Positions 1 to 10,084 of a DNA stretch of 64,000 bases are shown piece by piece. Where the stretch lies: NCBI GenBank assembly GCA_947481685.1, contig CANKHA010000008.1:29780-93779 (forward strand). The letters run 5' to 3'. This DNA comes from Bradyrhizobiaceae bacterium (GTDB lineage: Bacteria; Pseudomonadota; Alphaproteobacteria; Rhizobiales; Xanthobacteraceae). Below the pieces are notes generated by a model, which had not been told where the DNA came from, did no database searches, and was given only the letters and a program-made list of their open reading frames with translations. The translations under genes were made by a program, and so were the position numbers. Numbering within the stretch: the first letter of the stretch is position 1; every line of letters begins with the position of its first letter.

Positions 1-1194
1 GGTCGAGCCGATCTTGCCCAGGACCTGGCCGATCTTGATGGTCTGTCCGACCGAAACGCCGATCTCAGACATGTGGCCGTAGCGGGTGGCAAAGCCATTG
101 CCATGATCGACCTCGACCATCTTGCCGTAGCCGCCACTCCAGCCGGCGCTGGTCACCTTGCCTGCGGCGGTGGCGCGGATCGCTTCGCCCATGTCGCCGC
201 GGAAATCGAGACCGGTATGCATGGCGGGCGCGCCGATGAAGGGGTCCATCCGCACGCCGAAGCCTGAGCTGAGTTCGATTTCACCGACCACGGGCTTGCG
301 CACCGGCACATTGGTGAGCGTGCGGTTGAGGGATTCCACCTGGGCGCGGGCGACGTTGATCCGATAGAGCTGCTGATCGAAGCTGCTGCTGCTGGGCTTC
401 GGCTTCAGCGGCACAAAAGGTCCACCCACGCCGCTGCCGGCCAGCACGGATTGTCCTTTGCCCAGACCGAGTTCGCCCAGCACGCCGCGGATACGGCCAG
501 CCTTCGCGGTAAACCCATCTTCCATCGAAGAAAGCGCAGCGACCTGCGTGCGTTCGACGCGGTCCAGCGACGTTTGCACGCGCGCGAGCGCGGCTTCAAC
601 ACCTCTGCCTTTAACCGGCGCATTTTGCGCGCGGCGATCCGGCGGAGGCGCGTAATTGGTTTTGTCGCCGATCGGCGAGGGCTTCGGCATCACAGGCGGA
701 ACATCGACGGCATTTCCGCGCGGAGGCGTCTTGATCGAACCGGTAATCGTCGGATCGATGACGGAGTTCATGCTCGACGCGCGCTGTTCGAGCGCTGTCT
801 GGCGGCGCAGAAGCTGATCGAGTTTCTGCTCGAAGGTTTCCTGATCGAGCAGTTGGCGGCCGGTGATGCGATCGATCTGTCCGCGCAATTCCGCGATACG
901 ATCTTCATAGGCAAACTGCATTTCCGCCTGACGCCCGATCAGCCGGGTGAGTACGTCTTCTCGGAATGCGAAATAGGTGGCTGTAGCGACGGTCCACACC
1001 GCCATGATCACCGCGGTGCCGACCACGATCCAGAAGGCGATCGGCCCGAGGCGCAATTGCCGGCCGGCATGACCCAGGATGTAGTCGCGCGCAGTCGCCG
1101 CATGGCGGCTGACCGGATGGGCTTGCCGTTGCGGCTGATGGTGCCGGGCAGGCTGTCCGGCATGGGGATGGTAGGCTTCGGACCGATACGACAT
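1..1194 (-). CDS. M23 family metallopeptidase, membrane anchored (3' end cut by window edge)
   Basis: Probable peptidoglycan endopeptidase or EnvC/NlpD-like cell-wall regulator. Visible from the ATG at 1194: a polar His/Pro-rich N-terminus, one membrane segment at about residues 52-72, a coiled-coil-like stretch (about 80-145), a Pro-rich linker, and an M23 (LytM) domain from about residue 300. The domain shows the first zinc motif H326-x-G-x-D330 and the YGHMSE segment (372-377). The final HxH motif would lie beyond position 1, so at least the last tens of residues are missing and catalytic competence cannot be judged. The frame stays open for all 398 codons. The topology (cytoplasmic N-terminus, periplasmic LytM domain) is inferred from the single segment. 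Confidence 0.85.
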   Translation of the reverse strand, partial: MSYRSEAYHPHAGQPARHHQPQRQAHPVSRHAATARDYILGHAGRQLRLGPIAFWIVVGTAVIMAVWTVATATYFAFREDVLTRLIGRQAEMQFAYEDRIAELRGQIDRITGRQLLDQETFEQKLDQLLRRQTALEQRASSMNSVIDPTITGSIKTPPRGNAVDVPPVMPKPSPIGDKTNYAPPPDRRAQNAPVKGRGVEAALARVQTSLDRVERTQVAALSSMEDGFTAKAGRIRGVLGELGLGKGQSVLAGSGVGGPFVPLKPKPSSSSFDQQLYRINVARAQVESLNRTLTNVPVRKPVVGEIELSSGFGVRMDPFIGAPAMHTGLDFRGDMGEAIRATAAGKVTSAGWSGGYGKMVEVDHGNGFATRYGHMSEIGVSVGQTIKIGQVLGKIGST

Positions 1195-1311
1195 CGACGC
1201 TCCCACGCCGGTCCGCGCAGGGACAGCCGGCCACTAGAATGCTGCGATATCAGCCTCCCGTGGTTAATTTTCCGGAAACGGGATCGTGACACGATTCCAA
1301 AATGGTAAACG

Positions 1312-1782
1312 TCACAAGGCCTTCGCGGCCTCGAGGACTTCCTCCGCATGGCCATCGACCGAAACCTTCGGCCAGACCCTGGCGATCTTGCCCTTCGCGT
1401 CGATCAGATAGGTGACCCGGGCGATGCCCATGTAGGTGCGGCCATACATGGATTTCTCCCCCCAGACGCCATAGGCGGTGAGCATCTTGTGGGTCTCATC
1501 GGAAGCCAGCGGGATCTTCAGGTCGTATTTGGTTTTGAACTTGTCCTGCGCTTTCACGGGGTCGGCCGAGACGCCCAGAACCGCAGTTCCGGCGCGTTGA
1601 AACGACGCACGCAATTTGGAGAAGGCCTGCGCCTCGCGGGTGCAGCCAGGAGTGTCGGCTTTGGGGTAGAAATACAGCACCAGATTCTGGCCGGCGAAAT
1701 CAGACAATGAAATGTCGCCGCCACCGTCCTTGGGCAAGGAGAAAGACGGGGCCTTTTTTCCGGGGGTAAGTGGGCCAGCCAT
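1312..1782 (-). CDS. bcp: Thioredoxin-dependent thiol peroxidase (BCP/PrxQ family)
   Basis: Reduces hydrogen peroxide and organic hydroperoxides in the cytoplasm using thioredoxin. At 156 aa it has the family length. The peroxidatic cysteine is C47 in the ADTPGCT motif. The usual BCP resolving cysteine five residues later is Gln52, and C47 is the only cysteine in the protein, so it should work as a 1-Cys enzyme. The frame continues far upstream, but the start at 1782 is chosen because an AAGGAAGG ribosome site precedes it and MAGPLTPGKKAP matches the family N-terminus. It is divergent from the large AsmA-like gene at 1950. Confidence 0.93.
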   Translation of the reverse strand: MAGPLTPGKKAPSFSLPKDGGGDISLSDFAGQNLVLYFYPKADTPGCTREAQAFSKLRASFQRAGTAVLGVSADPVKAQDKFKTKYDLKIPLASDETHKMLTAYGVWGEKSMYGRTYMGIARVTYLIDAKGKIARVWPKVSVDGHAEEVLEAAKAL

Positions 1783-1949
1783 GCGCCTTCCTTTCGTCGT
1801 TTTCAAAGGGTCAAGGTCATGATGATAAGGGAAATGATGGGTTTCGGTGGCGGTGATTTTCACGGGAAATCCCAGCCAGAAACGACGAATCGCCACACAG
1901 GCGTTATTGCGTTGGCTGTTAGCTTGGGCGGGCGAGCGTCCGTGAGGTA

Positions 1950-4900
1950 ATGGCGAAAAAGCAAAGAATTCCCGGCGCGGCGAGCTTTCAGAAAATGAAG
2001 GCCGCCTTGCGTTCGCGTTCGAAGCGGAAGGCAAAACCCGCGCCTGCGGTTTCGCCGACGGCGGTGCTATGGCGGGGCATCGGTTCAATCCTGCAACGGC
2101 GGTGGCTGCGGCGCACACTGATCGGCGGAGGCTCCGCCGTCGCCGTCTTCTGTTTGCTGTTCGCCGTGTTGTGGTGGCGGCTCGGCAGCGGTCCGATCGA
2201 GTTCGACGTCGCGACACCCTGGCTCACCAGCGCGATCGAAGACAATTTCGGCGACAATTACAAAGTTCAGGTCGGCGGCACGCAGATTGAGCGTGACGGC
2301 AATGGCCGCATCCGTCTTCGCCTGCGCGACATCGTCGTGCGCGATGGGGAAGGCGCCATCGCCGCCAGCGCACCAAAGGCCGAGGTTGGCTTCTCTAGCA
2401 GGACACTGTTAGCAGGGCGCGTGCGTGCAGAGCGTCTTGCGCTGGTCGGCGCTGAGATGTCGGTGCGGATCGAGCAGAGCGGTAACGTCACCATCTTCGC
2501 CGGCTCGGACAAGCGGCCGATCGCGACCACGTCAGTGCCGGGCATGAACGTAGATTCTCCCCGCAGTCCCGATGCGCCCAACGGCTCCGCCGAACAGCCG
2601 TCGCAAAAGGGCACGTTTGAAAATTTCACGGCACTGCTTGCCTGGATCGACAGTCTGGGTGCAACTGGCCTCGACGGCCACGACCTCGCCGAACTCGGCC
2701 TCAAGAACGGCAATCTCACCGTCGATGACCAGCGTAACGGCAAGCGTTGGAGTTTTGAGAATATCGATCTCAGCCTGATGCGCACGAGAAGCGGCAACAT
2801 TGTCTTCAAGGTTCAGTCTGGCATGGAAGACGAAGACGTGTGGTCGATGACGGTGAATGTCGGCCGCGTGCGTGAAGCCCGCCGCGTGTTTACGCTCGAA
2901 GCGCGTCGCGTGATGGCCAAGTATCTTTTGCTGGCGCTGCGGCTCGGCGATGACCCGATCATGGCGCGGGTGCCGTTGTCGGCGCAACTTCGCGCAGAAA
3001 TCGACACGGACGGCACTATGCACTCCTTTCAGGGCCGGATCATTGCCGAGGGTGGACCGCTGACGGGATCCACCGATCCATCGGCGCCTTCCATCGATCA
3101 TGCAGAATTCACCCTGGAATGGGACGCAACGCGGCGTCTTATAGCGATGCCGTTCCAGGTTCTTGCCGGCAGCAACCGGTTTACGTTGTTCGCCCATATC
3201 GAGCCGCCGCGCACGCCGGGCGGGCCATGGAACGTTGCGATACCGGCCGGCACCATTGTGCTTGGGGGAGACAAGAGCAGCCCGCCACTGGTCTTCAGTC
3301 CGAAAATTCGGGCACGCATCGACGTCAACGAACGCCGCGTCACGCTGCTGCAGGGCGACATCGCCAACGCCGACATCGGCGTGGCGGTTACCGGCGACAT
3401 CGACTTTTCAACGGCCGATCCAAAACTGTCGGTTGGTTTGGCCGGCACGCGCATGCCGTTTGCGGCCATGAAAAAGATGTGGCCAACATTCATCAATGCG
3501 CCAGTCCGCAACTGGGTGCTCGAACATATTTTGAGCGGCGATGTAGAAAAGGTGGCGATCGCGACCAACGCACATCTTTCAGCCTTCAAGAAGGGCGGAC
3601 CTCCGGTGCCCGATGACGGCCTGCTGATCGAAATCTTTGCCCGTAATGCCGTGATGCGTCCGCTTGATACGCTGCCGTCCATCGAAGATGCCGAGATGTC
3701 GGTCAAGGTGGCTGGGCGCTACGCCGCAGTGAGCGTGAGCAAGGGCAGCGCTTTACTGCCGTCGGGCCGCAAGCTGACCCTGACGAACGGTGTGTTTGAA
3801 GTGCCCGACACCGAAATTCCGGAGCCTCCAACGCGAACCGAACTGCGCGTCGAGGGACCGGTGCCAGTCATCGCCGAATTACTTGAGAGCGACAGGCTGA
3901 AGGAATTCTCCGCCATGCCTTTCGAACTGTCGAGCGCCAAGGGCAATGTGTTTGCGCAGGCGTCGCTGGCGTTCCCTCTGAAACGCGATCTGCCCCCCGG
4001 CTCATCGACCTATTCTGTAAGGGCGGATATCGCCAATTTTTCCGTCGACAAGATGATCATGGGCCAGAAGGTTGAAGCGCAGTCTCTGCGCATCACCGCC
4101 GACAACCAGACTTACCAGATCAAGGGCGATGCCAAGATTGCCGGCGTGCCTGCCAATCTGGAATATACCAAATCAAAGTCCGATGAGGACGCAAAGGTAC
4201 GCATCCGAACGACGCTGGACGACAGCGCTCGGACCAAGTTCGGCATCGACCCCGGAAACGTGATGAACGGGGCGCTGCCGTTGAAGATCGAGGGGACCAT
4301 CGGATCGCAAGACCGTGACAGCAAGTTTGCCATCGAAGCGGATCTTGCGCCCGCCAAGATCGACAATCTGCTTCCGGGCTGGAGCAAACCTGCAGGAAAA
4401 GCCGGCCGTGCCAAGTTCAATGTGATCACCAGGGGGCAGGCGGTTCGGATTGAGGATCTGTCGGTTGAAGGTGGCGGCACGCAAATCAGGGGCGGTGTCG
4501 AACTCGACAATTCCGGCGACGTTGTAAGCGCGAATTTTCCCGTCTTCAGTTTTTCGGATGGCGACAAGGTCAGCCTGAAGGCGGATCGCAGCCAGGATGG
4601 CACGCTACGCGTGATCATGCGCGGCGACGTGCACGACGGGCGCGGCTTCATCAAGTCCGCGGTTTCCGGAAGCCGGCAGGATCCCAAGGGAAAGCCGCCG
4701 ATCGATTTTGATCTCGACCTGAAGCTCGGCGCAGTTATCGGTTTCAACGGAGAAACGCTGCGCAACGTCGATCTCAAGGCCTCACGCCGCGGTGGGCAAA
4801 TCCGAGTCTTCAACCTGAATGCCAAGCTTGGACGTGACTCCCAGATTACCGGCGACCTCCGTGATATCCGGCGCCCGCAGGCAGCGGGGAATTCGCTCTA

Positions 4901-5489
4901 TTTCGAAACCCGCGATGCAGGCGCGCTTTTCCGGTTCACCGACAGCTACGCAAACATGGTCGGCGGGTGGCTGAAGGTTGCCATGGATCCCTCGATGGGC
5001 GCGGCCCCGCAGGAAGGCGTTATTACAATCCGCGATTTTGCGGTTCGCGGAGAAGCCGCGCTGGATCGCGTCGTCTCAGGCGCGCAACCCGGCAGCAGGG
5101 CCGGAGTGAAATTCGATAGCGCGCACGCGGAATTCAGCCGCGTACCGGGAGGACAACTGAAAATCCGCGACGGCGTGGTGCAGGGCAATCTCGGCGCCAC
5201 CATTGATGGCCAGATTGATTATGCGAGTGACGAGATACGTCTGCGCGGTTCTTTCATACCGCTCTCGCAGCTCAACAATGCGCTTGGACAGCTTCCGATC
5301 GTGGGGATGCTCCTCGGTGGCGGCAACGAAGGCTTGCTCGGCGTCACCTACGAGGTGGTGGGACCGCCGAATGCACCGAGGCTTAACGTCAATCCGTTAT
5401 CAGCAGTTGCGCCCGGCGTGTTCCGCAAGATATTTGAATTCCGCAATGCGCCTTCGGATCGCAGCTTTGAACCGCGGCGCTCCGACTAG
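1950..5489 (+). CDS. AsmA/YhdP-like DUF3971 envelope protein
   Basis: A 1179-aa inner-membrane-anchored periplasmic protein of the AsmA/TamB/YhdP group. In enterobacteria these long beta-rich proteins help move phospholipids to the outer membrane; transfer of that role to this protein is inference. Seen: a basic N-terminus, one membrane helix at about residues 56-77, then more than 1,000 residues of repetitive beta-strand-like sequence with no catalytic motif, ending in an AsmA-like C-terminal region (about 950-1150). GAGG lies just before the ATG at 1950. The stop overlaps the convergent tyrS stop by four bases (5486-5489). The length fits alphaproteobacterial DUF3971 proteins. Confidence 0.85.
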   Translation: MAKKQRIPGAASFQKMKAALRSRSKRKAKPAPAVSPTAVLWRGIGSILQRRWLRRTLIGGGSAVAVFCLLFAVLWWRLGSGPIEFDVATPWLTSAIEDNFGDNYKVQVGGTQIERDGNGRIRLRLRDIVVRDGEGAIAASAPKAEVGFSSRTLLAGRVRAERLALVGAEMSVRIEQSGNVTIFAGSDKRPIATTSVPGMNVDSPRSPDAPNGSAEQPSQKGTFENFTALLAWIDSLGATGLDGHDLAELGLKNGNLTVDDQRNGKRWSFENIDLSLMRTRSGNIVFKVQSGMEDEDVWSMTVNVGRVREARRVFTLEARRVMAKYLLLALRLGDDPIMARVPLSAQLRAEIDTDGTMHSFQGRIIAEGGPLTGSTDPSAPSIDHAEFTLEWDATRRLIAMPFQVLAGSNRFTLFAHIEPPRTPGGPWNVAIPAGTIVLGGDKSSPPLVFSPKIRARIDVNERRVTLLQGDIANADIGVAVTGDIDFSTADPKLSVGLAGTRMPFAAMKKMWPTFINAPVRNWVLEHILSGDVEKVAIATNAHLSAFKKGGPPVPDDGLLIEIFARNAVMRPLDTLPSIEDAEMSVKVAGRYAAVSVSKGSALLPSGRKLTLTNGVFEVPDTEIPEPPTRTELRVEGPVPVIAELLESDRLKEFSAMPFELSSAKGNVFAQASLAFPLKRDLPPGSSTYSVRADIANFSVDKMIMGQKVEAQSLRITADNQTYQIKGDAKIAGVPANLEYTKSKSDEDAKVRIRTTLDDSARTKFGIDPGNVMNGALPLKIEGTIGSQDRDSKFAIEADLAPAKIDNLLPGWSKPAGKAGRAKFNVITRGQAVRIEDLSVEGGGTQIRGGVELDNSGDVVSANFPVFSFSDGDKVSLKADRSQDGTLRVIMRGDVHDGRGFIKSAVSGSRQDPKGKPPIDFDLDLKLGAVIGFNGETLRNVDLKASRRGGQIRVFNLNAKLGRDSQITGDLRDIRRPQAAGNSLYFETRDAGALFRFTDSYANMVGGWLKVAMDPSMGAAPQEGVITIRDFAVRGEAALDRVVSGAQPGSRAGVKFDSAHAEFSRVPGGQLKIRDGVVQGNLGATIDGQIDYASDEIRLRGSFIPLSQLNNALGQLPIVGMLLGGGNEGLLGVTYEVVGPPNAPRLNVNPLSAVAPGVFRKIFEFRNAPSDRSFEPRRSD

Positions 5490-6739
5490 ATCGGCTTGAC
5501 GAGAACATGGCGCTTCTTGCCAAGCGATAGCTTGATCACACCTTCCGGCGTCAGGTTCTTCGCGCCCAGCAGCATTTTCTCGTCGGTGACGGCGGTATCG
5601 TTGATTTTCAGTCCGCCGCTCTTGATCTGACGCCTCGCCTCGCTGGTGGAGGGCACGAGACCGGCCTTGATGAAGGCAGCGAGCACACCCAGACCTTCAA
5701 ATTCAGCACGCGGCATGTCGATGGTCGGAAGCGAGGTCGCAAGCCCGCCGGTCTCGAAGGTGGTGCGGGCGGTGTCTTCGGCGGCTTTCGCTGCCTCACG
5801 TCCATGCAACAGGGCCGTCGCCTCGGTGGCGAGGATCTTCTTAGCCTCGTTGATCTCCTGACCTTGCAAGGCTGCAAGCCGTGTAACCTCGTCGAGCGGC
5901 AAGGTGGTGAACAGCTTGAGCAGCTTCACTACGTCGTCATCTTCGGTGTTGCGCCAGAATTGCCAGTAGTCATACGGGCTCATCATGTCGGCGTTCAGCC
6001 AGACCGCGCCGCTGACGGTCTTGCCCATCTTGGCGCCGGATGAGTTGGTCAGGAGCGGGGTGGTCAGCGCAAACAGTTGCGCGTCGAGCATACGGCGGCC
6101 GAGCTCGATGCCGTTGACGATATTGCCCCACTGATCCGAACCGCCCATCTGCAGCACGCAACCGCTGCGCTTATAGAGCTCCACGAAGTCGTAGGCCTGC
6201 AGGATCATGTAATTGAATTCGAGGAACGACAGCGGCTGCTCGCGGTCAAGCCGCAGCTTCACCGAGTCGAAGGTCAGCATGCGGTTGATGGTGAAGTGGC
6301 GTCCGACTTCGCGCAGCAGAGGAATGTAGTGCAGCTTGTCGAGCCAATCGGCGTTGTTCGCCATGCTCGCGCCGCCGTTGAAATCGAGGAAGCGGGAAAA
6401 CACGGTTTTGATCGATGCGATGTTGGCGTCGATCTGCTCGTTGGTCAGCATCGAGCGCTGCGTGTCCTTGCCGGACGGGTCGCCGATCTTGCTGGTGCCG
6501 CCGCCCATCAGTGCGATCGGCTTGTGACCGGTCTTCTGCAACCAGTGCAGCATCATGATCGAGAGCAGGTTGCCGATATGCAGGCTGGAGGCGGTGGCAT
6601 CGAAGCCGACATAGCCCGTGATCGGACCGGCCGCCGCCTTGACGTCCAGGGCCGATGCATCGGAAAGCTGGTGGATGAAGCCACGGCTTTGCAGGACGTT
6701 GAGGAATTCGGATTTGTAGGCGATCATCGGCTTTGGCAC
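5486..6739 (-). CDS. tyrS: Tyrosine--tRNA ligase
   Basis: Charges tRNA-Tyr with tyrosine. This is a 417-aa bacterial TyrRS of the E. coli type (about 424 aa). Seen: the class I signature HIGN at residues 54-57, a tyrosine-pocket region with GGSDQWGNI, the second signature as KMGKT in SSGAKMGKT followed by GAVWLN, and a C-terminal S4 RNA-binding domain (about 355-415, with ARRQIKSGG and KKRHVLVK). The start ATG at 6739 gives the expected N-terminus. It is divergent from anmK with only 38 bases between starts. The 3' end overlaps the convergent AsmA-like gene. Confidence 0.97.
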   Translation of the reverse strand: MPKPMIAYKSEFLNVLQSRGFIHQLSDASALDVKAAAGPITGYVGFDATASSLHIGNLLSIMMLHWLQKTGHKPIALMGGGTSKIGDPSGKDTQRSMLTNEQIDANIASIKTVFSRFLDFNGGASMANNADWLDKLHYIPLLREVGRHFTINRMLTFDSVKLRLDREQPLSFLEFNYMILQAYDFVELYKRSGCVLQMGGSDQWGNIVNGIELGRRMLDAQLFALTTPLLTNSSGAKMGKTVSGAVWLNADMMSPYDYWQFWRNTEDDDVVKLLKLFTTLPLDEVTRLAALQGQEINEAKKILATEATALLHGREAAKAAEDTARTTFETGGLATSLPTIDMPRAEFEGLGVLAAFIKAGLVPSTSEARRQIKSGGLKINDTAVTDEKMLLGAKNLTPEGVIKLSLGKKRHVLVKPI

Positions 6740-6777
6740 TTCGAGTTTGATGGCCGGTGGTGTAACAGGTCCGGCGA

Positions 6778-7914
6778 GTGATTCAACCGGACCCTGCGGT
6801 TATGGCCCTTCTGAAAGCCATCGGCCTGATGAGCGGAACGTCGCTGGACGGCGTCGATGCCGCGCTGATCGAGACCGACGGGGAAGCCGAGGTGCGGTTC
6901 GGCCCGGTTGCTTACCGGCCTTATTCGGATAGTGAGCGGAACCTGCTGCGCACCGCACTGTCGGACGGAGCCACGCTCACCGACAGGACACAGCGGCCGG
7001 GGTCGCTAAAGGAAGCCGAGGCTCTTATCACAGCGGTTCACGCCGAGGCCGTGCAGGCGCTTCTGCGCACCCACGGCATCAACCCCGCCGATCTCGCGGT
7101 TGTGGGCTTTCACGGCCAGACGGTGCTGCACAAGCCGCAGGACAAACTCACGGTGCAGATCGGCGACGGCGCGGCGCTGGCGCGAACGCTTGGCATTGCC
7201 GTCGCGTATGATTTCCGTGCAGCCGATGTGGCGGCGGGCGGGCAGGGCGCGCCGCTGGTCCCGGTCTTCCATCGCGCCATCGCGCAAACACTCGACCGCT
7301 CCGGGCCGCTGGCCGTTCTAAATATCGGCGGCGTTGCCAATGTCACTTATGTGGAGGCGGGACGGGATCCGGTTGCCTGCGATACCGGACCGGGCAACGC
7401 GCTGATCGACGACTTCATGCGCGAACGCACCGGCAAGCCCATCGACCGCGACGGCGACCAGGCCGCAAAAGGCAAGGTCGATGACGCGTTCGTCGCACGC
7501 ATTCTCGCGCATCCGTTCTTTGCTGCGCCTTGCCCCAAGTCGCTTGATCGCAATGCTTTTGCCTTCGCCAATATCGGCCTGCCGGAATTTTCGGTGGAGG
7601 ACGGCGCGGCGACGCTCTCGGCACTGACCGCGGCGTCGGTGGGGCGTGTTATCCCGCATCTGCCGAAGCTGCCGCAGACATGGATCGTCGCTGGAGGCGG
7701 CGCGCATAATCCGACGCTGATGAAGATGCTGCGTGAGCGGCTTGCGCCTGCGACGGTGGAGACGGCAAACAGCGTCGGCTGGTCGGCCGATGCACTTGAG
7801 GCACAGGCCTTTGCTTATCTCGCTGTCAGGACGTTGAAGAAATTGCCGATCACTTTCCCAAGCACCACCGGCGCGCCTGCGCCGATGGCCGGAGGTGTTG
7901 TCGTCGGCGCTTAG
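6778..7914 (+). CDS. anmK: Anhydro-N-acetylmuramic acid kinase
   Basis: Phosphorylates and opens 1,6-anhydro-MurNAc to MurNAc-6-phosphate in cell-wall recycling (cytoplasm). Seen: the ATP-binding signature [12 protein letters not shown] near the N-terminus, a [11 protein letters not shown] segment, [10 protein letters not shown] in the middle and a GGGAHN segment near the C-terminus, all typical of the family; length 378 aa is normal. The first start is a GTG at 6778; an ATG at 6802 is an alternative and would still include the catalytic motif. The stop at 7914 overlaps the convergent hydrolase stop by four bases. Confidence 0.95.
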   Translation: MIQPDPAVMALLKAIGLMSGTSLDGVDAALIETDGEAEVRFGPVAYRPYSDSERNLLRTALSDGATLTDRTQRPGSLKEAEALITAVHAEAVQALLRTHGINPADLAVVGFHGQTVLHKPQDKLTVQIGDGAALARTLGIAVAYDFRAADVAAGGQGAPLVPVFHRAIAQTLDRSGPLAVLNIGGVANVTYVEAGRDPVACDTGPGNALIDDFMRERTGKPIDRDGDQAAKGKVDDAFVARILAHPFFAAPCPKSLDRNAFAFANIGLPEFSVEDGAATLSALTAASVGRVIPHLPKLPQTWIVAGGGAHNPTLMKMLRERLAPATVETANSVGWSADALEAQAFAYLAVRTLKKLPITFPSTTGAPAPMAGGVVVGA

Positions 7915-8576
7915 GCCGCCGTCGGCTTGCGGCCGGTCGCGCCGAGGCGCTTGTCGAGATAGGCCTCGACCGAGGTCATCAGCGGCTCAACCTTGCCGTC
8001 GAAGAAGTGGTTGGCGCCGGCCACGACCTTCTGGTCGATGACGATGCCCTTCTGCGTCTTCAGCTTGTCGACGAGACCGGTAACGTCCTTGTGCGGCACC
8101 ACGGCATCCTTGTCGCCGTGGATGATCAGACCCGAGGACGGGCAGGGCGCGAGGAACGAGAAGTCGTAAAGGTTTGCCGGCGGTGCGATCGAGATGAAGC
8201 CTTCGATCTCGGGCCGCCGCATCAGAAGCTGCATGCCAATCCAGGCGCCGAAGGAGAAACCAGCGATCCAGCAACTGCGCGCTTCCGGATTGATGGTCTG
8301 CGCCCAGTCGAGGGCTGCCGCGGAATCCGACAGCTCGCCGGTGCCGTGATCGAAACTGCCCTGGCTCCGTCCGACGCCGCGGAAATTGAACCGCAGCACC
8401 GAGAAGTTGCGGTGCGCGAAGGCGTAGTAGAGCTGGTAGGTGATCTGGTGGTTCATGTTGCCGCCGAACTGCGGATGCGGGTGCAACACGATCGCGATCG
8501 GGGCATTCTTCTGGCGCGCGGGATGGTAGCGGCCTTCGATCCGGCCGGCAGGGCCCGTAAAGATAACTTCAGGCAT
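7911..8576 (-). CDS. Alpha/beta hydrolase
   Basis: A 221-aa serine hydrolase of the dienelactone-hydrolase/YfhR-like alpha/beta fold; substrate unknown. Seen: the oxyanion-region HPHPQFGG, a nucleophile elbow GFSFGAW with Ser108, an acid in HGDKD (Asp155 or Asp157) and the catalytic His190 in GANHFF. The triad order and spacing are complete. It has no signal peptide, so it is probably cytoplasmic. The start at 8576 faces the SUF operon across a 222-base intergenic region that holds the Irr-type box, so shared iron control is possible but unproven. Confidence 0.88.
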   Translation of the reverse strand: MPEVIFTGPAGRIEGRYHPARQKNAPIAIVLHPHPQFGGNMNHQITYQLYYAFAHRNFSVLRFNFRGVGRSQGSFDHGTGELSDSAAALDWAQTINPEARSCWIAGFSFGAWIGMQLLMRRPEIEGFISIAPPANLYDFSFLAPCPSSGLIIHGDKDAVVPHKDVTGLVDKLKTQKGIVIDQKVVAGANHFFDGKVEPLMTSVEAYLDKRLGATGRKPTAA

Positions 8577-8620
8577 CGATCACAACCTCATGGCGTAAAG
8601 CGCCGCGCTGGAATGTACGC

Positions 8621-8649
8621 TTGACGCACGCTAGGGGCGCACGTAACTA
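8621..8649 (+). promoter_or_regulatory. Sigma70-like promoter of the SUF operon
   Basis: TTGACG at 8621-8626 and TAACTA at 8644-8649 are separated by 17 bases. The -10 abuts the Irr-type palindrome at 8650, which places the palindrome over the predicted transcription start (about 8656). The leader to iscS would be about 140 nt. Predicted from consensus only. Confidence 0.5.
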
Positions 8650-8666
8650 TTTAGAATCATTCTAAA
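8650..8666. promoter_or_regulatory. Irr-type iron control element (perfect palindrome)
   Basis: TTTAGAATCATTCTAAA is a perfect 7-3-7 inverted repeat that matches the rhizobial Irr box (ICE) core TTAGAANNNTTCTAA. Irr is the heme-sensing Fur-family regulator of Rhizobiales and acts when iron is scarce. The box lies immediately 3' of a predicted -10, the position expected for a repressor, and 133 bases before iscS. The divergent hydrolase starts 74 bases to its left. Confidence 0.75.
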
Positions 8667-8798
8667 TTCTGGATTCCGCCGGCGGAAAAGTACCGCGACA
8701 GCGGCTTCTGCCAGGGGAGGATTTTTATCACGAGCCGGGGAGCAAAAAGCAAGCTTTATCAGGCCCCGGCCCGGGGTGGATACGGTATAGTCGCCCCA

Positions 8799-9989
8799 AT
8801 GTCCAAAACCATGACCGAGCGGATTTATCTCGACTGGAATGCGACCTCACCGCTGCGGCCGGAGGCGCGCGCGGCCATGGCAGCGGCGATGGACTGTGTC
8901 GGGAATCCGTCCTCCGTCCATGGCGAGGGGCGTGCGGCGCGCCAGATCGTCGAACGCGCCCGGGAACAGGTGGCGGCGCTGGTGGGCGCCGAAGCCAAAC
9001 TGGTGACCTTTACCTCGGGTGGCACAGAAGCCAGCAACCTGGCGCTGACGCCCGCGATCCAGACCGGCGATCAGAAAGCGCCCTGCGACCGTTTGCTGGT
9101 GTCCGTCATCGAGCATCCGGCGGTGCGTGCCGGAGGGCAATTCGATGCGAGCGCCGTGGAAGAGATTCCGGTCACTGCCGCAGGCGTGGTGGATTGCAGC
9201 GCGCTCACGAGCCGGCTTGCGGCGCTGACAGCGCAGGGCGAGCGGGTGCTGGTGTCGGTGATGCTGGTCAACAACGAGACCGGCATCGTTCAACCGATTC
9301 GTGAGGTTGCTCGGATCGCGCATGAAGAAGGCGCGCTACTGCATGTCGATGCGGTTCAAGGCGTAGGAAAAATATCAATTGATATCAATGAATTGGAAGC
9401 CGATCTTCTTGCGATTTCGGCGCATAAATTCGGCGGGCCGAAGGGTGCAGGTGCGCTGGTTCGCCGGGCTGAGACGCTGCATTTGCCGAAGCCGCTCATC
9501 CGCGGCGGCGGTCATGAGCGCGGGCTGCGGGGCGGCACCGAGAACGTCATCGGCATTGCCGGCCTGGGCGCCGCAGCGGAGGCCGCACGGCGGGAATTGC
9601 AGGCCGAGACGACGCGCATCGCGGGGTTGCGGGAACGGCTGGAGGCCGAGCTGAAGGCCGCCACGCCGGGAGCCGTGATTGTCGGCTCCGGGGCAAACCG
9701 GGTTCCCAATACCACCCTGATCGCGGTTCCTGGCCTGAAGGCGGACACCGCCGTGATCGCCTTCGATCTGGCAGGGATTGCCCTCTCGGCGGGCGCCGCC
9801 TGTTCTTCGGGCAAGATCCAGGGCTCCCAGGTGCTAGCGGCCATGGGCCTGCCGGACGATCTGGCCCGTGGCGGGCTCCGCATCAGCCTCGGCTGGACCA
9901 CCACCGAGGCCGAAATCGACCGTTTCGTCGCTGCTTGGATTAAGACCACAAGCGCACTACTTAAAGATACAAGGGGTATGGCCGCCTAA
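8799..9989 (+). CDS. iscS: IscS/NifS-like cysteine desulfurase (first gene of the SUF operon)
   Basis: PLP enzyme that takes sulfur from cysteine as an enzyme-bound persulfide for Fe-S assembly. Group I (IscS/NifS) type, 396 aa. Seen: GGTEASN (74-80), His108 in VIEHPAVR, NNETG (158-162), the PLP lysine K210 in SAHKFGGPKG, and the persulfide cysteine C335 in GAACSSGK. It heads the operon where other bacteria often have iscR; no IscR or RirA gene is present here. ATG at 8799 is used, and ATG 8811 is possible; neither has a strong ribosome site. A second, group II desulfurase (SufS) lies downstream. Confidence 0.93.
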   Translation: MSKTMTERIYLDWNATSPLRPEARAAMAAAMDCVGNPSSVHGEGRAARQIVERAREQVAALVGAEAKLVTFTSGGTEASNLALTPAIQTGDQKAPCDRLLVSVIEHPAVRAGGQFDASAVEEIPVTAAGVVDCSALTSRLAALTAQGERVLVSVMLVNNETGIVQPIREVARIAHEEGALLHVDAVQGVGKISIDINELEADLLAISAHKFGGPKGAGALVRRAETLHLPKPLIRGGGHERGLRGGTENVIGIAGLGAAAEAARRELQAETTRIAGLRERLEAELKAATPGAVIVGSGANRVPNTTLIAVPGLKADTAVIAFDLAGIALSAGAACSSGKIQGSQVLAAMGLPDDLARGGLRISLGWTTTEAEIDRFVAAWIKTTSALLKDTRGMAA

Positions 9990-10084
9990 CGGCATCGCAA
10001 AAGGGTGAAAATCTGGCGCGAGACTTAGAACCATAACCGACTGATCCAACCCGCAGTCCTTGAAACTGCGTGCGGAGGGAAAGA

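Noticed and set aside
5486..5489. Overlapping stops of convergent genes as a special regulatory design
   Set aside because: The same 4-base overlap occurs at 7911-7914 and 52118-52121; it is ordinary in compact genomes.
8799..9989. NifS of a nitrogen-fixation cluster
   Set aside because: No nif genes are near, and the gene heads the suf operon.
10070..10084. GTG start for sufB
   Set aside because: It would put the GGAGGGA ribosome site inside the coding region; ATG 10085 is better.
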